From contig JAUIJL010000027.1 in assembly GCA_030431255.1 (NCBI GenBank), positions 1 through 64,000 of the forward strand: 64,000 nucleotides of DNA, in the 5' to 3' direction. A model generated the notes under the pieces. The model was not told the origin of the DNA and did no database searches. It worked only from the letters and a program-made list of their open reading frames with translations. Source of the stretch: Thermoanaerobaculia bacterium (GTDB lineage: Bacteria > Acidobacteriota > Thermoanaerobaculia > Multivoradales > J023). How positions within the stretch are numbered: position 1 is the first letter of the stretch; each line of letters opens with the position of its first letter. Positions 31,258 to 41,814 of the stretch are shown piece after piece. Made by a program: the position numbers and the translations under genes.

Positions 31258-34200
31258 ACCATCGCCGCCGATGCCAGGAGCAGGGCCAACATCACCAAGC
31301 CGACGGTGTCGACGGTGGGGATGTCGAGCACCAGGACCGGTAGGTCCACGGGCGTCGGGGTGTCGTTGTCTTCCGGATCGCCGTTGTCGTCGGGATCGGG
31401 ATCGTCGCCGTCTTCCGACTCGTCGTCCACGGTCTCGCCGTCCGGGCTGGTGCCGACTCCGAGGGCGGAGCAATAGTACGGACCCGGGTTGCCGCCGCTG
31501 TCGATGCGCACGACCACTTGTAGGCTTCCGCTTTCACCCACCGCCAGCGTCTGGCCGACGTCCAGCATTTGGATGTCGTTAACGCCGTCGTAGGCGGGGT
31601 TGGGGGTGAAGTCCATGCTCACCACGGAGACGATCTCGAAGCCCGCGGCGTCGGCGAAGGCGATCGACATGTCGGCGATCACGTTGACGTCGCTCAGGGG
31701 CACGTTGCCCAGGTTTTCCAGACCGATCTCGAAGGTGGCGTCGAAGACCGTGGACGAGCCGGCTTCCGCGACGTCGAGCAGCATCTTGTTGACGCCGATC
31801 GAAGGCTCTTCCACGCCGATCGGCGCCAGATGATCCTCCACCTCGCCGTCGGCCGCTTGGCCGGTAGGCGTCAGACCCGTTTCCGAGCTGATGCGCACCC
31901 GCACGCAAGCGGTGCCCTCGGGCGAGCCCACCGGCACGGGGAAGGTCACCGTGACCGTGGTGTCGGCGGCGGCCGGCTCGTCCGTGGCGATTTGCTCGCC
32001 CGGGTCGTTCCAGTCGCCGTCACCGTTGAAGTCGATCCAGGCGTTGACCGAGCCGCCGGTGGATCCCACCGTCAGCTCCACGGTGCCGTCGGTGCCCGGG
32101 ATCAAGATCGCCGGGAAGACCACACCGTCCTCGTCGTCGTTGCCGTCGTTGTCGTCACCGTTGTGATTGGCCGACGGTTGACCGTCGGTTTCCGTGTCGG
32201 CCGGGGTTCCCAAGGTGGGGTTGTCGACCGGCAGAACGACGTGCCTGGCACCGTTCGACGCCAACAGGGTCGGGTAGGTGGGATCGGGCGCGTCGCCGTA
32301 GTCCAAGCCGCGGACGGTGAAGGCATAGTCCTCAATCTCGCCGTCCACCGCCGTGCCCGTGGGCGCGGTCACACCCGTGGAGCTGAAGCGGAAGCGGGCG
32401 TAGGTCGTGGCCGAGCCGACATCGCACGGCACGTTGTAGGTCACCGGCTGGGAGCCCGTGGTGACCGCCGTGCCGTCGGCGATGCGGTCCCGTGGATCGT
32501 CGAAGGTGCCGTCGGCATCGAAGTCGATCCACGCGTCGAGCACACCGTCGGCGCTCACGTTCACCGTCAACGTTTCCATGGCGCAGGCGGTGCCCACACC
32601 GGAGCCGCCGGGGAAGGTGACGCCGTTTTCGTCGGCGCCGTCGCCCAACGCGTCCGCGGACGGTTGTCCGTCGGTTTCGCTGTCGACGTCGGCTCCCAGG
32701 TGGAAGCCGGCGACGATGCCGTGGCGCGGACCATCGGCCCCCACGGTGGTGCCGTAGGAATCCGGCGCGTCGCCGAGGTCGGTCACCCGCAGGTTGACCC
32801 GGTGATCTTCCACCTCGCCGTCCACGGCGGTGCCGGTCGGATCCACCACACCCGTGCTGCTCAAGCGGAAGCGGGAATGGGTATCCCCGGCCACCGCGTC
32901 ACACGGCACATTCACGTGCAGGGCGTTGGCGCCGGCCACCAGGGGCTCGTTGTCGAAGACCTGATCCCCGGCGTCGAAGGTGCCGTCACCCCCGAAGTCG
33001 ATCCAGGCGTCGAGCAGGCCTCCGGCGCCCGCGGTGACCGTCAGATCCGCGGTTTGGCAGGCGATCAGCGGCGTGTCGAACGTCACGCCGTCCTCGTCGT
33101 CGTTGGTGACGACACAGGTGCCGACCGTGCCGATGCCCGCTCCCAGGTCGTCGCCATCGGCGGTGCCCGTGGGCTGACCGTCGGCCTCGGTGTCGACGCA
33201 GGCGCCGAGCAAGAGGCTGGTGCCCACCAGCACGCCGTGGCGAGGACCGCCAGACGCAGTGAGGGTGCCGTAGGTGTCGGGCGCGTCGCCCAGGTCGACC
33301 CCGGCCACGGTCACCACGTAGTCCTCCACCTCACCATCAGCCGCTTGGCCGTTGGGATTGGCGATGCCCGTCGAGCTCAGGCGGAAGCGGGCGTACGAGG
33401 TGCCTGGCACCGCGCCGCAGGGCACGCTGACCCCGAGATCGGTGCTGCCGGCGCTGACCCCCTGGCCGTCGAAGACCTTCTCGCCGATGTCGAACGTGCC
33501 CGAGCCGTCGAAGTCGATCCAGGCGTCGAGCACGCCGGCGGAAGCGGCGACCACCGTCACGTTCGGCGTGTCGCAGGCCACCATCACCGGCAGGGTGACG
33601 CCGTCCTCGTCGTCGTTGCCGACGCAGGTGCCGGCGGTGGCTAGGCCCGTGTTGACGTCGTCGCCGTCGGCTCCCACGCTGGGCTGACCGTCGGCGTCGG
33701 TGTCGACACAGGCACCCAAATACAGGCCGGTGCCGGCGTTGATCACGTGTTGGGCGCCGGTCGGCAGGTCGGTGTCGTAGGTGTCGGGGGCGTCGCCCAA
33801 GTCGAGGGCGGCGAGGGTCACCACGTGGTCCTCGATCTCACCGTCGGCCGCCGGTCCCGTGGGATTCGCGATGCCCGCCGACGACAGACGGAATCTCGAG
33901 TAGGAGGTTCCGAGGGTCGCTGCGCAGGGCACGGTGAAGCCGATGTTGTTGGCTCCCACGGCGACCGCCGTGCCGTCGGCGATTTTCTCGCCCGGCTCGA
34001 AGGTGCCGCTGCCGTCGAAATCGATCCAAGCGTCGAGGATGCCGGCCGATCCGGCGGTGACCACCACCGTGTTCGAAGAGCACGCCAACAGGGTGCCGGC
34101 GAAGACCACGCCGTCCTCATCGTCGGCGCCGGTGCAGGCACCCACGGTGACGATGCCGGAACCGACGTCGTCGCCGGTGGCTCCCATGCTCGGCTGGCCG

Positions 34201-37200
34201 TTGACCTCGGTGTCGACACATGTGCCCAGGAAGAGCGTGGTGCCGGCATCGATGGTGTGGCTCGGTCCCGTCGGCAGGGTGGTGCCGTAGGAGTCGGGCG
34301 CGTCGCCCAAATCCAACGACCTCAGGTCCACCACGTGGTCTTCCACCTCACCGTCGGCCGCCGGTCCGGTGGGGTCGGTGACGCCGCCGGAGCTGAAGCG
34401 GAAGCGCGTGTAGGTGGTTCCGTTGCCCACGGAGCAGGGCACCGTCACCATCAGGTTGTGGGTGCCGACCGCCAGGGCCGTGCCGTTGAAGACCTTTTCA
34501 CCTGGATCGAAGGTGTTGCTGTTGTCGAAATCGATCCAGGCGTCGAGGATGCCCGCGGTGTTGACGGAAACGGTGACCGGGGCCATGCCGCAAGCCACCA
34601 ACGGGCTCGGGAAGACCACGCCGTCCTCGTCGTCACCGGTGCACAGACCCACCGTCGAGCCGCCGACGTTGAGGTCGTCGCCGTCGGCTCCGGGGGAGTC
34701 TTGGCCATCGGCCTCGGTGTCCACGCAATTGCCCATGTAGAGCGGCGTGACCGAGCTCACCTGGTGCACCGCGCCCGTCGGCAGGGTGGTGCCGTAGGAG
34801 TCCGGCGCGTCACCGAAGTCGGTGCCGATCACCGCCACCCGATGGTCTTCCACCTCACCGTCGGCCGCTGGGCCGGTGGGGGTCAAGCCGCCGGTGCTGT
34901 CGCAGCGGAAGCGGGAGTAGACCGTGCCGGGGGTCGTGCCCACGGGAACCGTCGGTGCCAGGTTGATGGTATTGCCCGACGGCACGGTCAGGTCGGTGGC
35001 CAGGACCTCGTTGGCGTTGTTGCCGAAGACCCCGTCCCGATCCCAGTCGATCCACGCGTTGAGCACGCAATCGTTGGTGCCGCCGGTGGCGGTGACGTCG
35101 ATCGACGCCGGCGATCCGGCCAGCAGCTGTCCGTTGAAGATCACGCCGTCCTCGTCGTCGCCGGGCACGGCGCAGGTGCCGGTGAGCAGGCCGAAGGCGC
35201 TGCCGTCGTCACCGGCGGCGGCCACGTCCTGGGTCACGCCGTCGTCGGCGTCCACGCAATCCCCGAGGTATGGGCTGTTGACCTGACCCTGGAGGTGGAA
35301 CGCGCCCGAGTCGAGGGCGGTGGTTTGGTAGTCACTCGGACCCGAGCCCGAGATCACGTCTGGGGCGTCGCCGTAGTCGTATTCCGGCACCACCACGGCG
35401 GCGTCGGTGAAGCCGAAATCCACGGTCAGGTTGGTGTCGTCGTCGCCATCGTCGGTGGTGGGCTCGTTGTTGTCCTCGAGGGTCACCGCCTGGCTGGCGA
35501 GCACCGCGCCCACGTCCGTGCCGTTGTCGTCGCCGTTGACGTCATCGTCGGGGTCGGGCGCCGGGTCGTTGCCGGTGCTGGTCACCTTGCCCGACAGCTC
35601 ACCGCTGCCGCTGAAGTTGTCCAGATCCACCACCACGATGTAGTCGCCCGGATCCAGGAGATCGAAGCGATAACGGCCGGCGAAACCCTCGGAGGTGAAG
35701 GTTTGGGTGGTGCCCAGGTATTCGTCCAGGGTCGGCTCGCCGTCGGAGTTGACGTCGATGTAGAGACGCAGGACCACACCGTCGACCCCCAGCTCGCCGT
35801 CCTCGGGCTCGAAGATGCCGTCGTTGTCGTCGTCGCACCACACCTGATCACCGAGCACCAAGTCTCCGGTGGGAGCCACCAGGCCGGCGTCGAGGGTCAG
35901 GATGCGGTCGCCCGGGTTGGGGGTCACCACTTGGGTGACGCCGGTGCCGGTGTCGGCGTCGGAGTCGATGGTGTCGTCACCGCCCGTGTCCTGGCTGGTG
36001 AAACCCGTGGCCGAGGCCGGCAGCACGAATTCCACGAAGTAGGGAATGCCCGGGGTCAGCAGGTCGAAGAGGTAATAACCGGGCCGACCGTGGACGTCGT
36101 CGTCCGTGGCGGTGGTCGCCACCGCCGCGCCGTCGTCGCCACCGGGCTCGGGCACGCCGTCGCCGTCGTCGATGTAGAGACGCACCGCCACACCGTTGAC
36201 GCCGAAGAAGGGCGATTCGTTTTGGGTGCCGTCGCTGTCGCGATCGAACCACACGTAGTTGCCGAGGGCGGCTGGCTGCGGCGGCAGCAGACCCATGTCG
36301 ACCGTCAGGTTCGACTCGTCGGTCATCAGGTTGACCAGCGGCGTGCACGCCGTGGTCGGATCGGCGTCGGAGTCGAGGGCGTCGTCACCACCCGCGTTGT
36401 CCACGGTCACCGCGTAGGTGGGCGGTGGATCGAAACGCACGTAGTAGTCGCCCGGCGCCAGACCCGGGAAGAGGTACCAACCGGGGTTACCCATGACGTC
36501 GTCGGAGGTCAAAGCCGTGGCCACCCGCACATCGTCGAAGGTGCGTGGCACGCCATCGACGCCGGGGGTGAAGAGCTCCACAAAGACGTCGTTCAAACCC
36601 GTGTCGCCGTCGTTTTGGGTGCCGTCACCGTCGGTGTCGACCCACACGTAATCACCGAGCTCCGCCGCGGGGCAGGGTCCGATGCTGACGCCGACCTTAT
36701 TGGGCTCCGCCGACAACGAGCCCAAGCCGTCGCTGCGTTGGCCGAGGTAGGCGAAGGAGTTGAACGCCGTGCCACCGAGAGCGGCTTCCGCCGGTGTGGT
36801 GAGCTGGAACTCGAATTGCAGCGAGTCGCCGGGATTGACCACCCGGTCCCCGAATTCGATTTTGAACGAGCGCACCGAGGAAATCGGATCGGGCGCCACC
36901 GTGGTCCAATTCGGCGGATCACAGCCCATGGTGATGCCACCCACCTCGGGTCGGCAGGGATTGCCGGAGGTGCTGTAGAAAATGGCCGTGCCCGGCGGCG
37001 GGGTGATCGGCGCGGTGAGCAAAGGCGTCCAATCCGACAAGCGCGGATTGGTGTCGAGCACACCGGTATCCCCCAGGAAGGGCAGGATGTCGATCAGCAC
37101 GAAATCTTCCATCGCCACGGTGCCCACGTTCTGCACCGTCAGCAGATATTCGATCGAGCCGCCGATCAAGGTGCCGGAGGAGCTGGAGCCGAAGCCGCCG

Positions 37201-39215
37201 TCGCAATTGCCTTGCAGCTGCTTGTTGGAAATCAGTTGGGCAATGCCCACCACCTCGGCGGACGCGGTGTCCGTGCAATGGGTTTCGGTGGTGTCCGCGT
37301 CACCGTCCTGGTCCAGGATATCCACCGCCGACGGCGTGCCGCAGCGTTGGCCGAGGCCGGGATCGTCGTGGTCCAAATAGAAAGTGTTGTCGATATCACC
37401 GGCGGCCGCACCGTTGCGGATGGTGGTGTCGTATTCGATCCGAATCTCCTGGCCGGGGGTCAGATCACCACTGGCGGCGTTCCAGGTCCAACGCAGCAAG
37501 GTCCGTCCCGTTCCGGCGAAATTCGGAATCTCTTCGAAATTCTGCGGCGCCGGCAGACCCGTGCCCAGGGGATTGAAGGACCAGGAGGTTGGGGTGTAGA
37601 TCAGATCCACGGGCAGAAGATCCGTGGCCGTCAGCTCTTCCAGGGGCACGGGGTCGCTGGAATTGGCGGACGAGCGCAACCGCAAACGCCATTGCACGGT
37701 TTGACCCGGGTTGAAGGGACCACCGCCGGTGATTCGTACCTTGTCGGGATTGAGCTGGACGAAGGGGCCGCTGAGGGTGAAGTTGCGGCATTGGTTGAGG
37801 TCGTTGACCGGCGTGTTGACGCCGCCCGGATCGTAGACCGAGGTCAGGTCGGCGCAATTGGAGATGTTGTCGCCGATATTGACCGGGTTGCCCAGGTGGT
37901 CCGGGTTGATGATCTCGCCCCAGATCCGAGGTCGGTTGTTGGAGTTGGTGGCGATCAAACCCACCGGTGCCGTGCCGAAGTCCCAACGCAGGCGGGTGAC
38001 GAATTCACCCGGTGCCAGCGGGGGCATGTTCAGCGTCGCGAAGGTATTGCCGGGAGAGCTTCCCAGGTTGGTGAAGGGATTTAGATTCGTCTCGTAGTCG
38101 ACGGTGATGGTGGTCGGCGGGTTGGCGAACGCGCCCGTTCCCACCCGATCGACGAGGAATTGCGCCGGAATATTGTCGATCACCACGAAGTTTTCGAGGT
38201 CCACATTGCCCGTATTGCGCGGGTCGAGGGTGTAGGAAAACTCTTGGTTATAAGTCGGCGGATTGGGTCCGGAGAGCCTCTTGGTGAGGTCGTTGTCGGG
38301 GTTGGGGGTAAAGACGTTGACCGGATGGGTGACGTCACCGACACCCAGGTTGCCCGGTGGCTGGCCGAGGGGCGTGCCGTCGGCGGTGAAGGAGTTGGTC
38401 GCCATGTCGCCGTCCATGAAGGTGGCGCTGGGGAAGGTCACGGTCACGAAGAAGTCGAGATTGTTGCCCGCGTTCACACTGAACGGGCCGGTCCACACCA
38501 AGGCCGGCGCCACCGTGCCCACACAGCCGGGCTCACAATCGGCGGCCGGGCTGGCGCCATTGAAAACCACTCCGGCAGGCAAGGTATCCGTCACCGAGAT
38601 GTTGGAGATATTGAGCGCCCCGGGATCGTTGGGCACGTTGATGCGCAAGCGATACACCGTGGGCAAGTCGAGCAGGGCCTGACCTTGGAGGGTCTTGGTG
38701 ACGTTGACCTGGGTCGAGGCCACCGCCGTCACGTCCACGGGCGGCGTGGTCACCGTGCCGGGGGTGGTCTCCAAATTGATGCCGTCGGCGGTATTGGTCG
38801 CCACCGTGCCGTCGGGAGTCGAGCCCCGGGGAAAACGCACGTTGATGATCAAATCACCGCTATTGCCGGCGGTCAGCGGATCGACCATGTCGAAACGCAC
38901 CCGCGTGCGTCCCGTGCCCATGTAGTTGGGGGTGACGTCCACCGCGGCGACGTCGCCACCGGCGGAAGCAGGCACCGTGCTCAGGAATTCCACCTCCGGC
39001 GGCAGCAGGTCGATGACCTCCGCGCCGGTGCAATCCGTGAGCGTGTTGTTGCAGCTGTAAGTCAGCCGATACCCGAAGGTTTCGCCGGTCGGTTTGGTGT
39101 TACCGGCGTCGACAGTGATGGCTGTTTTTTGGAGTGGCTGAGCTTCGAGCCCTGTGCTGAGAGCGCACAGGAGCACGATGCCCAAGAGGGCATGACGGGC
39201 AAGAGTGGAAAACAT
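31233..39215 (-). CDS. Giant secreted adhesin-like protein: DUF11-like, SdrD_B-like and seven GEVED repeats, IPTL-CTERM-type end
   Basis: About 2,660 residues. The ATG at 39215 has AGAGG about 8 bases upstream and begins a clear signal peptide (ARHALLGIVLLCALSTGLEA); a longer frame upstream is not needed. The first ~900 residues are DUF11-type beta domains (EVIDLLPPEVEFLS, VTDTLPAGVVF, ATDLLPVDLIYTPTSW). Three SdrD_B/Cna-B-like domains follow (LGDYVWVDTDGDGTQND, LGNYVWFDRDSDGTQNE, LGDQVWCDDDNDGIFEP). Then come seven GEVED repeats, each starting near GDAPD and ending TGxAxDGEVEDH. A last DUF11-like unit leads to IPTVDTVGLVMLALLL and RRRR, an IPTL-CTERM-like sorting tail. It is extremely Asp-rich and probably Ca-binding. 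Likely surface attachment or matrix protein. Confidence 0.92.
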   Translation of the reverse strand: MFSTLARHALLGIVLLCALSTGLEAQPLQKTAITVDAGNTKPTGETFGYRLTYSCNNTLTDCTGAEVIDLLPPEVEFLSTVPASAGGDVAAVDVTPNYMGTGRTRVRFDMVDPLTAGNSGDLIINVRFPRGSTPDGTVATNTADGINLETTPGTVTTPPVDVTAVASTQVNVTKTLQGQALLDLPTVYRLRINVPNDPGALNISNISVTDTLPAGVVFNGASPAADCEPGCVGTVAPALVWTGPFSVNAGNNLDFFVTVTFPSATFMDGDMATNSFTADGTPLGQPPGNLGVGDVTHPVNVFTPNPDNDLTKRLSGPNPPTYNQEFSYTLDPRNTGNVDLENFVVIDNIPAQFLVDRVGTGAFANPPTTITVDYETNLNPFTNLGSSPGNTFATLNMPPLAPGEFVTRLRWDFGTAPVGLIATNSNNRPRIWGEIINPDHLGNPVNIGDNISNCADLTSVYDPGGVNTPVNDLNQCRNFTLSGPFVQLNPDKVRITGGGPFNPGQTVQWRLRLRSSANSSDPVPLEELTATDLLPVDLIYTPTSWSFNPLGTGLPAPQNFEEIPNFAGTGRTLLRWTWNAASGDLTPGQEIRIEYDTTIRNGAAAGDIDNTFYLDHDDPGLGQRCGTPSAVDILDQDGDADTTETHCTDTASAEVVGIAQLISNKQLQGNCDGGFGSSSSGTLIGGSIEYLLTVQNVGTVAMEDFVLIDILPFLGDTGVLDTNPRLSDWTPLLTAPITPPPGTAIFYSTSGNPCRPEVGGITMGCDPPNWTTVAPDPISSVRSFKIEFGDRVVNPGDSLQFEFQLTTPAEAALGGTAFNSFAYLGQRSDGLGSLSAEPNKVGVSIGPCPAAELGDYVWVDTDGDGTQNDGDTGLNDVFVELFTPGVDGVPRTFDDVRVATALTSDDVMGNPGWYLFPGLAPGDYYVRFDPPPTYAVTVDNAGGDDALDSDADPTTACTPLVNLMTDESNLTVDMGLLPPQPAALGNYVWFDRDSDGTQNESPFFGVNGVAVRLYIDDGDGVPEPGGDDGAAVATTATDDDVHGRPGYYLFDLLTPGIPYFVEFVLPASATGFTSQDTGGDDTIDSDADTGTGVTQVVTPNPGDRILTLDAGLVAPTGDLVLGDQVWCDDDNDGIFEPEDGELGVDGVVLRLYIDVNSDGEPTLDEYLGTTQTFTSEGFAGRYRFDLLDPGDYIVVVDLDNFSGSGELSGKVTSTGNDPAPDPDDDVNGDDNGTDVGAVLASQAVTLEDNNEPTTDDGDDDTNLTVDFGFTDAAVVVPEYDYGDAPDVISGSGPSDYQTTALDSGAFHLQGQVNSPYLGDCVDADDGVTQDVAAAGDDGSAFGLLTGTCAVPGDDEDGVIFNGQLLAGSPASIDVTATGGTNDCVLNAWIDWDRDGVFGNNANEVLATDLTVPSGNTINLAPTVPVGTTPGTVYSRFRCDSTGGLTPTGPAADGEVEDHRVAVIGTDFGDAPDSYGTTLPTGAVHQVSSVTPLYMGNCVDTEADGQDSPGADGDDLNVGGSTVGLCTGDDEDGVVFPSPLVACGMAPVTVSVNTAGILDAWIDFDNSNTFDPGEKVFNGTALAVGTHNLMVTVPCSVGNGTTYTRFRFSSGGVTDPTGPAADGEVEDHVVDLRSLDLGDAPDSYGTTLPTGPSHTIDAGTTLFLGTCVDTEVNGQPSMGATGDDVGSGIVTVGACTGADDEDGVVFAGTLLACSSNTVVVTAGSAGILDAWIDFDGSGTFEPGEKIADGTAVAVGANNIGFTVPCAATLGTSYSRFRLSSAGIANPTGPAADGEIEDHVVTLAALDLGDAPDTYDTDLPTGAQHVINAGTGLYLGACVDTDADGQPSVGADGDDVNTGLATAGTCVGNDDEDGVTLPVMVACDTPNVTVVAASAGVLDAWIDFDGSGTFDIGEKVFDGQGVSAGSTDLGVSVPCGAVPGTSYARFRLSSTGIANPNGQAADGEVEDYVVTVAGVDLGDAPDTYGTLTASGGPRHGVLVGTSLLLGACVDTEADGQPTGTADGDDLGAGIGTVGTCVVTNDDEDGVTFDTPLIACQTADLTVTAGAGGLLDAWIDFGGDGTFDAGDQVFDNEPLVAGANALHVNVPCDAVAGDTHSRFRLSSTGVVDPTGTAVDGEVEDHRVNLRVTDLGDAPDSYGTTVGADGPRHGIVAGFHLGADVDSETDGQPSADALGDGADENGVTFPGGSGVGTACAMETLTVNVSADGVLDAWIDFDADGTFDDPRDRIADGTAVTTGSQPVTYNVPCDVGSATTYARFRFSSTGVTAPTGTAVDGEIEDYAFTVRGLDYGDAPDPTYPTLLASNGARHVVLPVDNPTLGTPADTETDGQPSANHNGDDNDGNDDEDGVVFPAILIPGTDGTVELTVGSTGGSVNAWIDFNGDGDWNDPGEQIATDEPAAADTTVTVTFPVPVGSPEGTACVRVRISSETGLTPTGQAADGEVEDHLAPIGVEEPSIGVNKMLLDVAEAGSSTVFDATFEIGLENLGNVPLSDVNVIADMSIAFADAAGFEIVSVVSMDFTPNPAYDGVNDIQMLDVGQTLAVGESGSLQVVVRIDSGGNPGPYYCSALGVGTSPDGETVDDESEDGDDPDPDDNGDPEDNDTPTPVDLPVLVLDIPTVDTVGLVMLALLLASAAMVGLRRRRS
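31830..35380 (-). repeat. Seven tandem GEVED repeats of ~160 residues
   Basis: The GDAPD start of each unit falls near 35370, 34810, 34300, 33795, 33280, 32770 and 32295 on the forward axis, about 0.5 kb apart. Units 2 to 4 are the most alike at DNA level (GDAPDSYGTTLPTG). Confidence 0.85.
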
Positions 39216-39627
39216 CAAAAAGCCTCTTTCGGCGGTTGTCGAGGGGGGACCGTGCAGCGAAAGAAGATGTCGAAACAAGGCGAAGACCGAAGGCAAGGAC
39301 AGGTTTTTAATACACATCTGGGCTCGATTCAACCTTATGGGGAAGGGTAAATAGGTCTCTGAAAGGTGTTGATGGCAAACGACTTCCGCCGCCAATCCCG
39401 GACTTCCGGACCGTATGGACGCTCTTCACTTAAAGAGCTGTCCCCAAGACGCGATCTATCCCAGGGAAACGCCAAATTGCTCGGAGAATTGCCTCGATTT
39501 TCGGATCGAGCGACCGGTCGGGCTGTCACGGGCCCTACGCCAAACAAGCACCCAACTGCTCATCGTCTATGCCCCGCAGGGCCCGTTCGTATACCGTGGG
39601 ATCACGACCTCAACCACGGAGACCCCC
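39216..39627. other. Divergent intergenic region of the giant and DUF3995 genes
   Basis: About 410 bp that must hold both promoters. A reverse-strand TATTAA preceded by TTGAAT is only 14 bp apart, so I do not call a promoter. No gene is seen. Confidence 0.4.
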
Positions 39628-40053
39628 ATGACCCACCTCGCCGCTTGGACCCTAGCCACCATCCTCGCCACCCTCAGCGGCCTGCACGTCTACTGGGCCT
39701 TCGGCGGCAAAGCAGCCCTCGAAGGCACCCTGCCCCGCATCGAAGGCAGCGAAGAAGCCCTCTTCCGTCCCGGCCCCCTAGCCACCCTAATCGTCGCCGG
39801 CATCCTCGCCTTTGGTGTCACCCTCACCCTCTGGCGAGCCGGCATCGTCGAGCCGGCCGTCCCCGCGTGGATCCCCCGCACCGGTTTGTGGTTCATGGCC
39901 GTCGCCTTTGCCTTGAGGGCGATCGGTAACTTCAAATACGTCGGTTTCTTCAAAAAACCCAGCGAGTCCACCTTTGCCCTTCGGGATAGCCGAATCTATT
40001 CACCCCTGTGTGTGGTGATCGCGGTTTTGTCGGTGGTGGTTGGGTTGGGGTGA
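39628..40053 (+). CDS. DUF3995 small membrane protein
   Basis: A 141-residue integral membrane protein with four hydrophobic helices. The first helix reads AAWTLATILATLSGLHVYWAFGG, whose HVYWAFGG end is the hallmark of the DUF3995 family. Further helices are LATLIVAGILAFGVTLTL, RTGLWFMAVAFALRAIGN and SPLCVVIAVLSVVVGL. The ATG at 39628 is chosen because homology starts there; an in-frame start at 39415 would add an implausible Cys-rich leader. Function unknown. It lies upstream of the IS66 insertion. Confidence 0.8.
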   Translation: MTHLAAWTLATILATLSGLHVYWAFGGKAALEGTLPRIEGSEEALFRPGPLATLIVAGILAFGVTLTLWRAGIVEPAVPAWIPRTGLWFMAVAFALRAIGNFKYVGFFKKPSESTFALRDSRIYSPLCVVIAVLSVVVGLG

Positions 40054-40229
40054 GCTTCCTTGCCGCCAGGTGTTCTGTTAAGCTGCCAGAACAGTAAAAA
40101 ACAGGAAGCCTCTCTGTCTGTCTGTCACACGCAGAAGCTCGGGGGTGTAGGCTTGGTGTGCTATGCCGAATCGTAAGCGTTCGGCAAACCCCACCCCATG
40201 AGCAGGATCCAGCCGCGGAGTGACCCCGG

Positions 40230-41765
40230 CTACTTCGAGGTCAGATTGGACGTGAGACCGTTCTCGGCGGCCCAGGCCAGCGGCGAAAGCTCCAGCAGAC
40301 GATCTGCCGGTCGGCTGGGCAGGCGCTCGAAAAGCCAGCCCAAGTAGGCATAAGGATCCCAGCCGTGGTAGCGGCAGGTTCCCACCAGACTGTACATGCC
40401 CGCCGCGCGACGGCCCCCGGCGTCGTTACCCGCGAACAGCCAGTTCTTCCGCCCCACGGCGATCAGGCGAAGCATCCGTTCCGATCGGCCGTTGTCGATG
40501 TCCAGTCGACCGTCTTCGGTGTATCGGCACAGTGCGTCCCATTAGTTGGTGACGTACGTCAAGGCCTTGCCCAACGGGCTCTTGGGCAGCACGGTGTGCC
40601 GGTGTTTTTCCATCCATGTCTTCATGGCGTCGAGCACGGGCACGGCCTTTTCTCGACGCAGGGCGAGCCGTTGGTCGGGAGAAAAGTCTTTCGCCGCTTT
40701 CTCGAATCGAAACAGCTCGCGGATCATCGCCAAGGCCTCCAAAGGCAAGCCTTTGTCTTTGAGTGAGGCCTCGTAGAAATATCTTCGGGCATGCATCCAG
40801 CACCCGACCTCTTGAATTCGGGGTGAGCGATCGGGCTTGAAGAGCTGGTCGTAACCGGAATAGGCGTCGGCTTGGAGGTAGCCGCCGTAGGATTCGAGAA
40901 ATGTCCTCGGCGCCTCTCCTTCTCGGGTCGGCGAATAGTCGTAGAGCACCAGCGGATGGTCGAGATCGCCGAGATAGACCCACAGTCGACCGGAATAGGC
41001 GCCGCCCTTTTTCTGCACCGGCACGGTGGTGTCGTCGGTGGCGACGACGGCGGAGTGGAACAGCTCCTTTTTGAGGGCTCCGAGCAAGCCTTCGACCCGC
41101 TCGCTGCATTCCTTGACCCATCCACAAAGGGTCGTTTTAGGAATCTCGACGCCTTGGCGCCGCAGGATGCCTTCCATGCGGTGCAGCGGAATATGGTCGC
41201 AGTATTTGGAGACCACGACATGGGCCAAGAGGCCCGGGCCGGGCAGACCCTTTTCCACCATCTGGGGAGGCTTGGTGGAGCTGACGATCTTCTCGTCGCA
41301 ACCTTTTCGGCAACCGTAGACGAAAGTGACGTTTTCAATCACCTCGAACGACGCTGGTTTGTAGTCGATTTGCTCGTGAATTTCTTCACGAATGGCCGGC
41401 ATCACCTCGTCGCAGCATGGGCAGATACGCTCTTCGTCGGGCAGAGGATGCTCCACCCGGCGCCGAGGCAGCTCTTTGCTCGGGCGTTTGCGTTTGGCGC
41501 GACGTCGCGGCTTGGTCGGGACCTCGTCCTTCTCAGGCTCGGCCGGGGTGGGAGCTTCGAGACCCAAAGCCTCGAAATCGATCAAAGCGAGTTGGTTCGG
41601 ATCGAGCTTTTCCGTCTTGCGCCCGAACAATTTTCGCGCCAGCTCGTCCACCTTGGCCTGCAACGATTCCTCCCGTCGCTGAGACTTTCTCAGCTCGGCG
41701 AAAAGCTCGCGCACCAAGGGCTTGAGCAGCGCGGGATCGTCGGGGATGGAAGTGGGCTCGACCAT
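40230..41765 (-). pseudogene. tnpC: IS66 transposase TnpC with an in-frame stop
   Basis: Full length would be 511 residues, normal for IS66 TnpC. It has the N-terminal coiled coil (ELRKSQRREESLQAKVDELARKLFGRKTEKL), a zinc-binding CPCC, and DDE elements TDDTTVP and QADAYSGYD. A TAA at 40542-40544 interrupts it after ...YVTN. The downstream frame WDALCRYTEDGRLDIDNGRSERMLRLIAVGRKNWLFAG continues the family sequence and holds the third acidic residue (Glu at 40479-40481). The truncated 407-residue product therefore lacks the catalytic Glu. A C-to-T change in CAA would explain it. The element is probably immobile unless the stop is read through. Confidence 0.9.
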
Positions 41766-41814
41766 GATTTCGACCCCCGAAATCTATCACTTCGAGCCCG
41801 TTTTATAAACCTTT

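Noticed and set aside
31830-35380. Regular ~0.5-kb repeats considered as a CRISPR or satellite array
   Set aside because: Period is far too long and the units are in-frame GEVED protein repeats.
33747-38084. A 1,445-codon open frame opposite the giant gene, and a similar one at 31569-33644
   Set aside because: Composition is Gly/Val/His/Arg-rich with no domain, which is expected of the antisense of a GC-rich Asp-repeat gene.
39301-39340. Reverse-strand TTGAAT/TATTAA as the giant gene's promoter
   Set aside because: Spacing of 14 bp is too short for a sigma-70 promoter.
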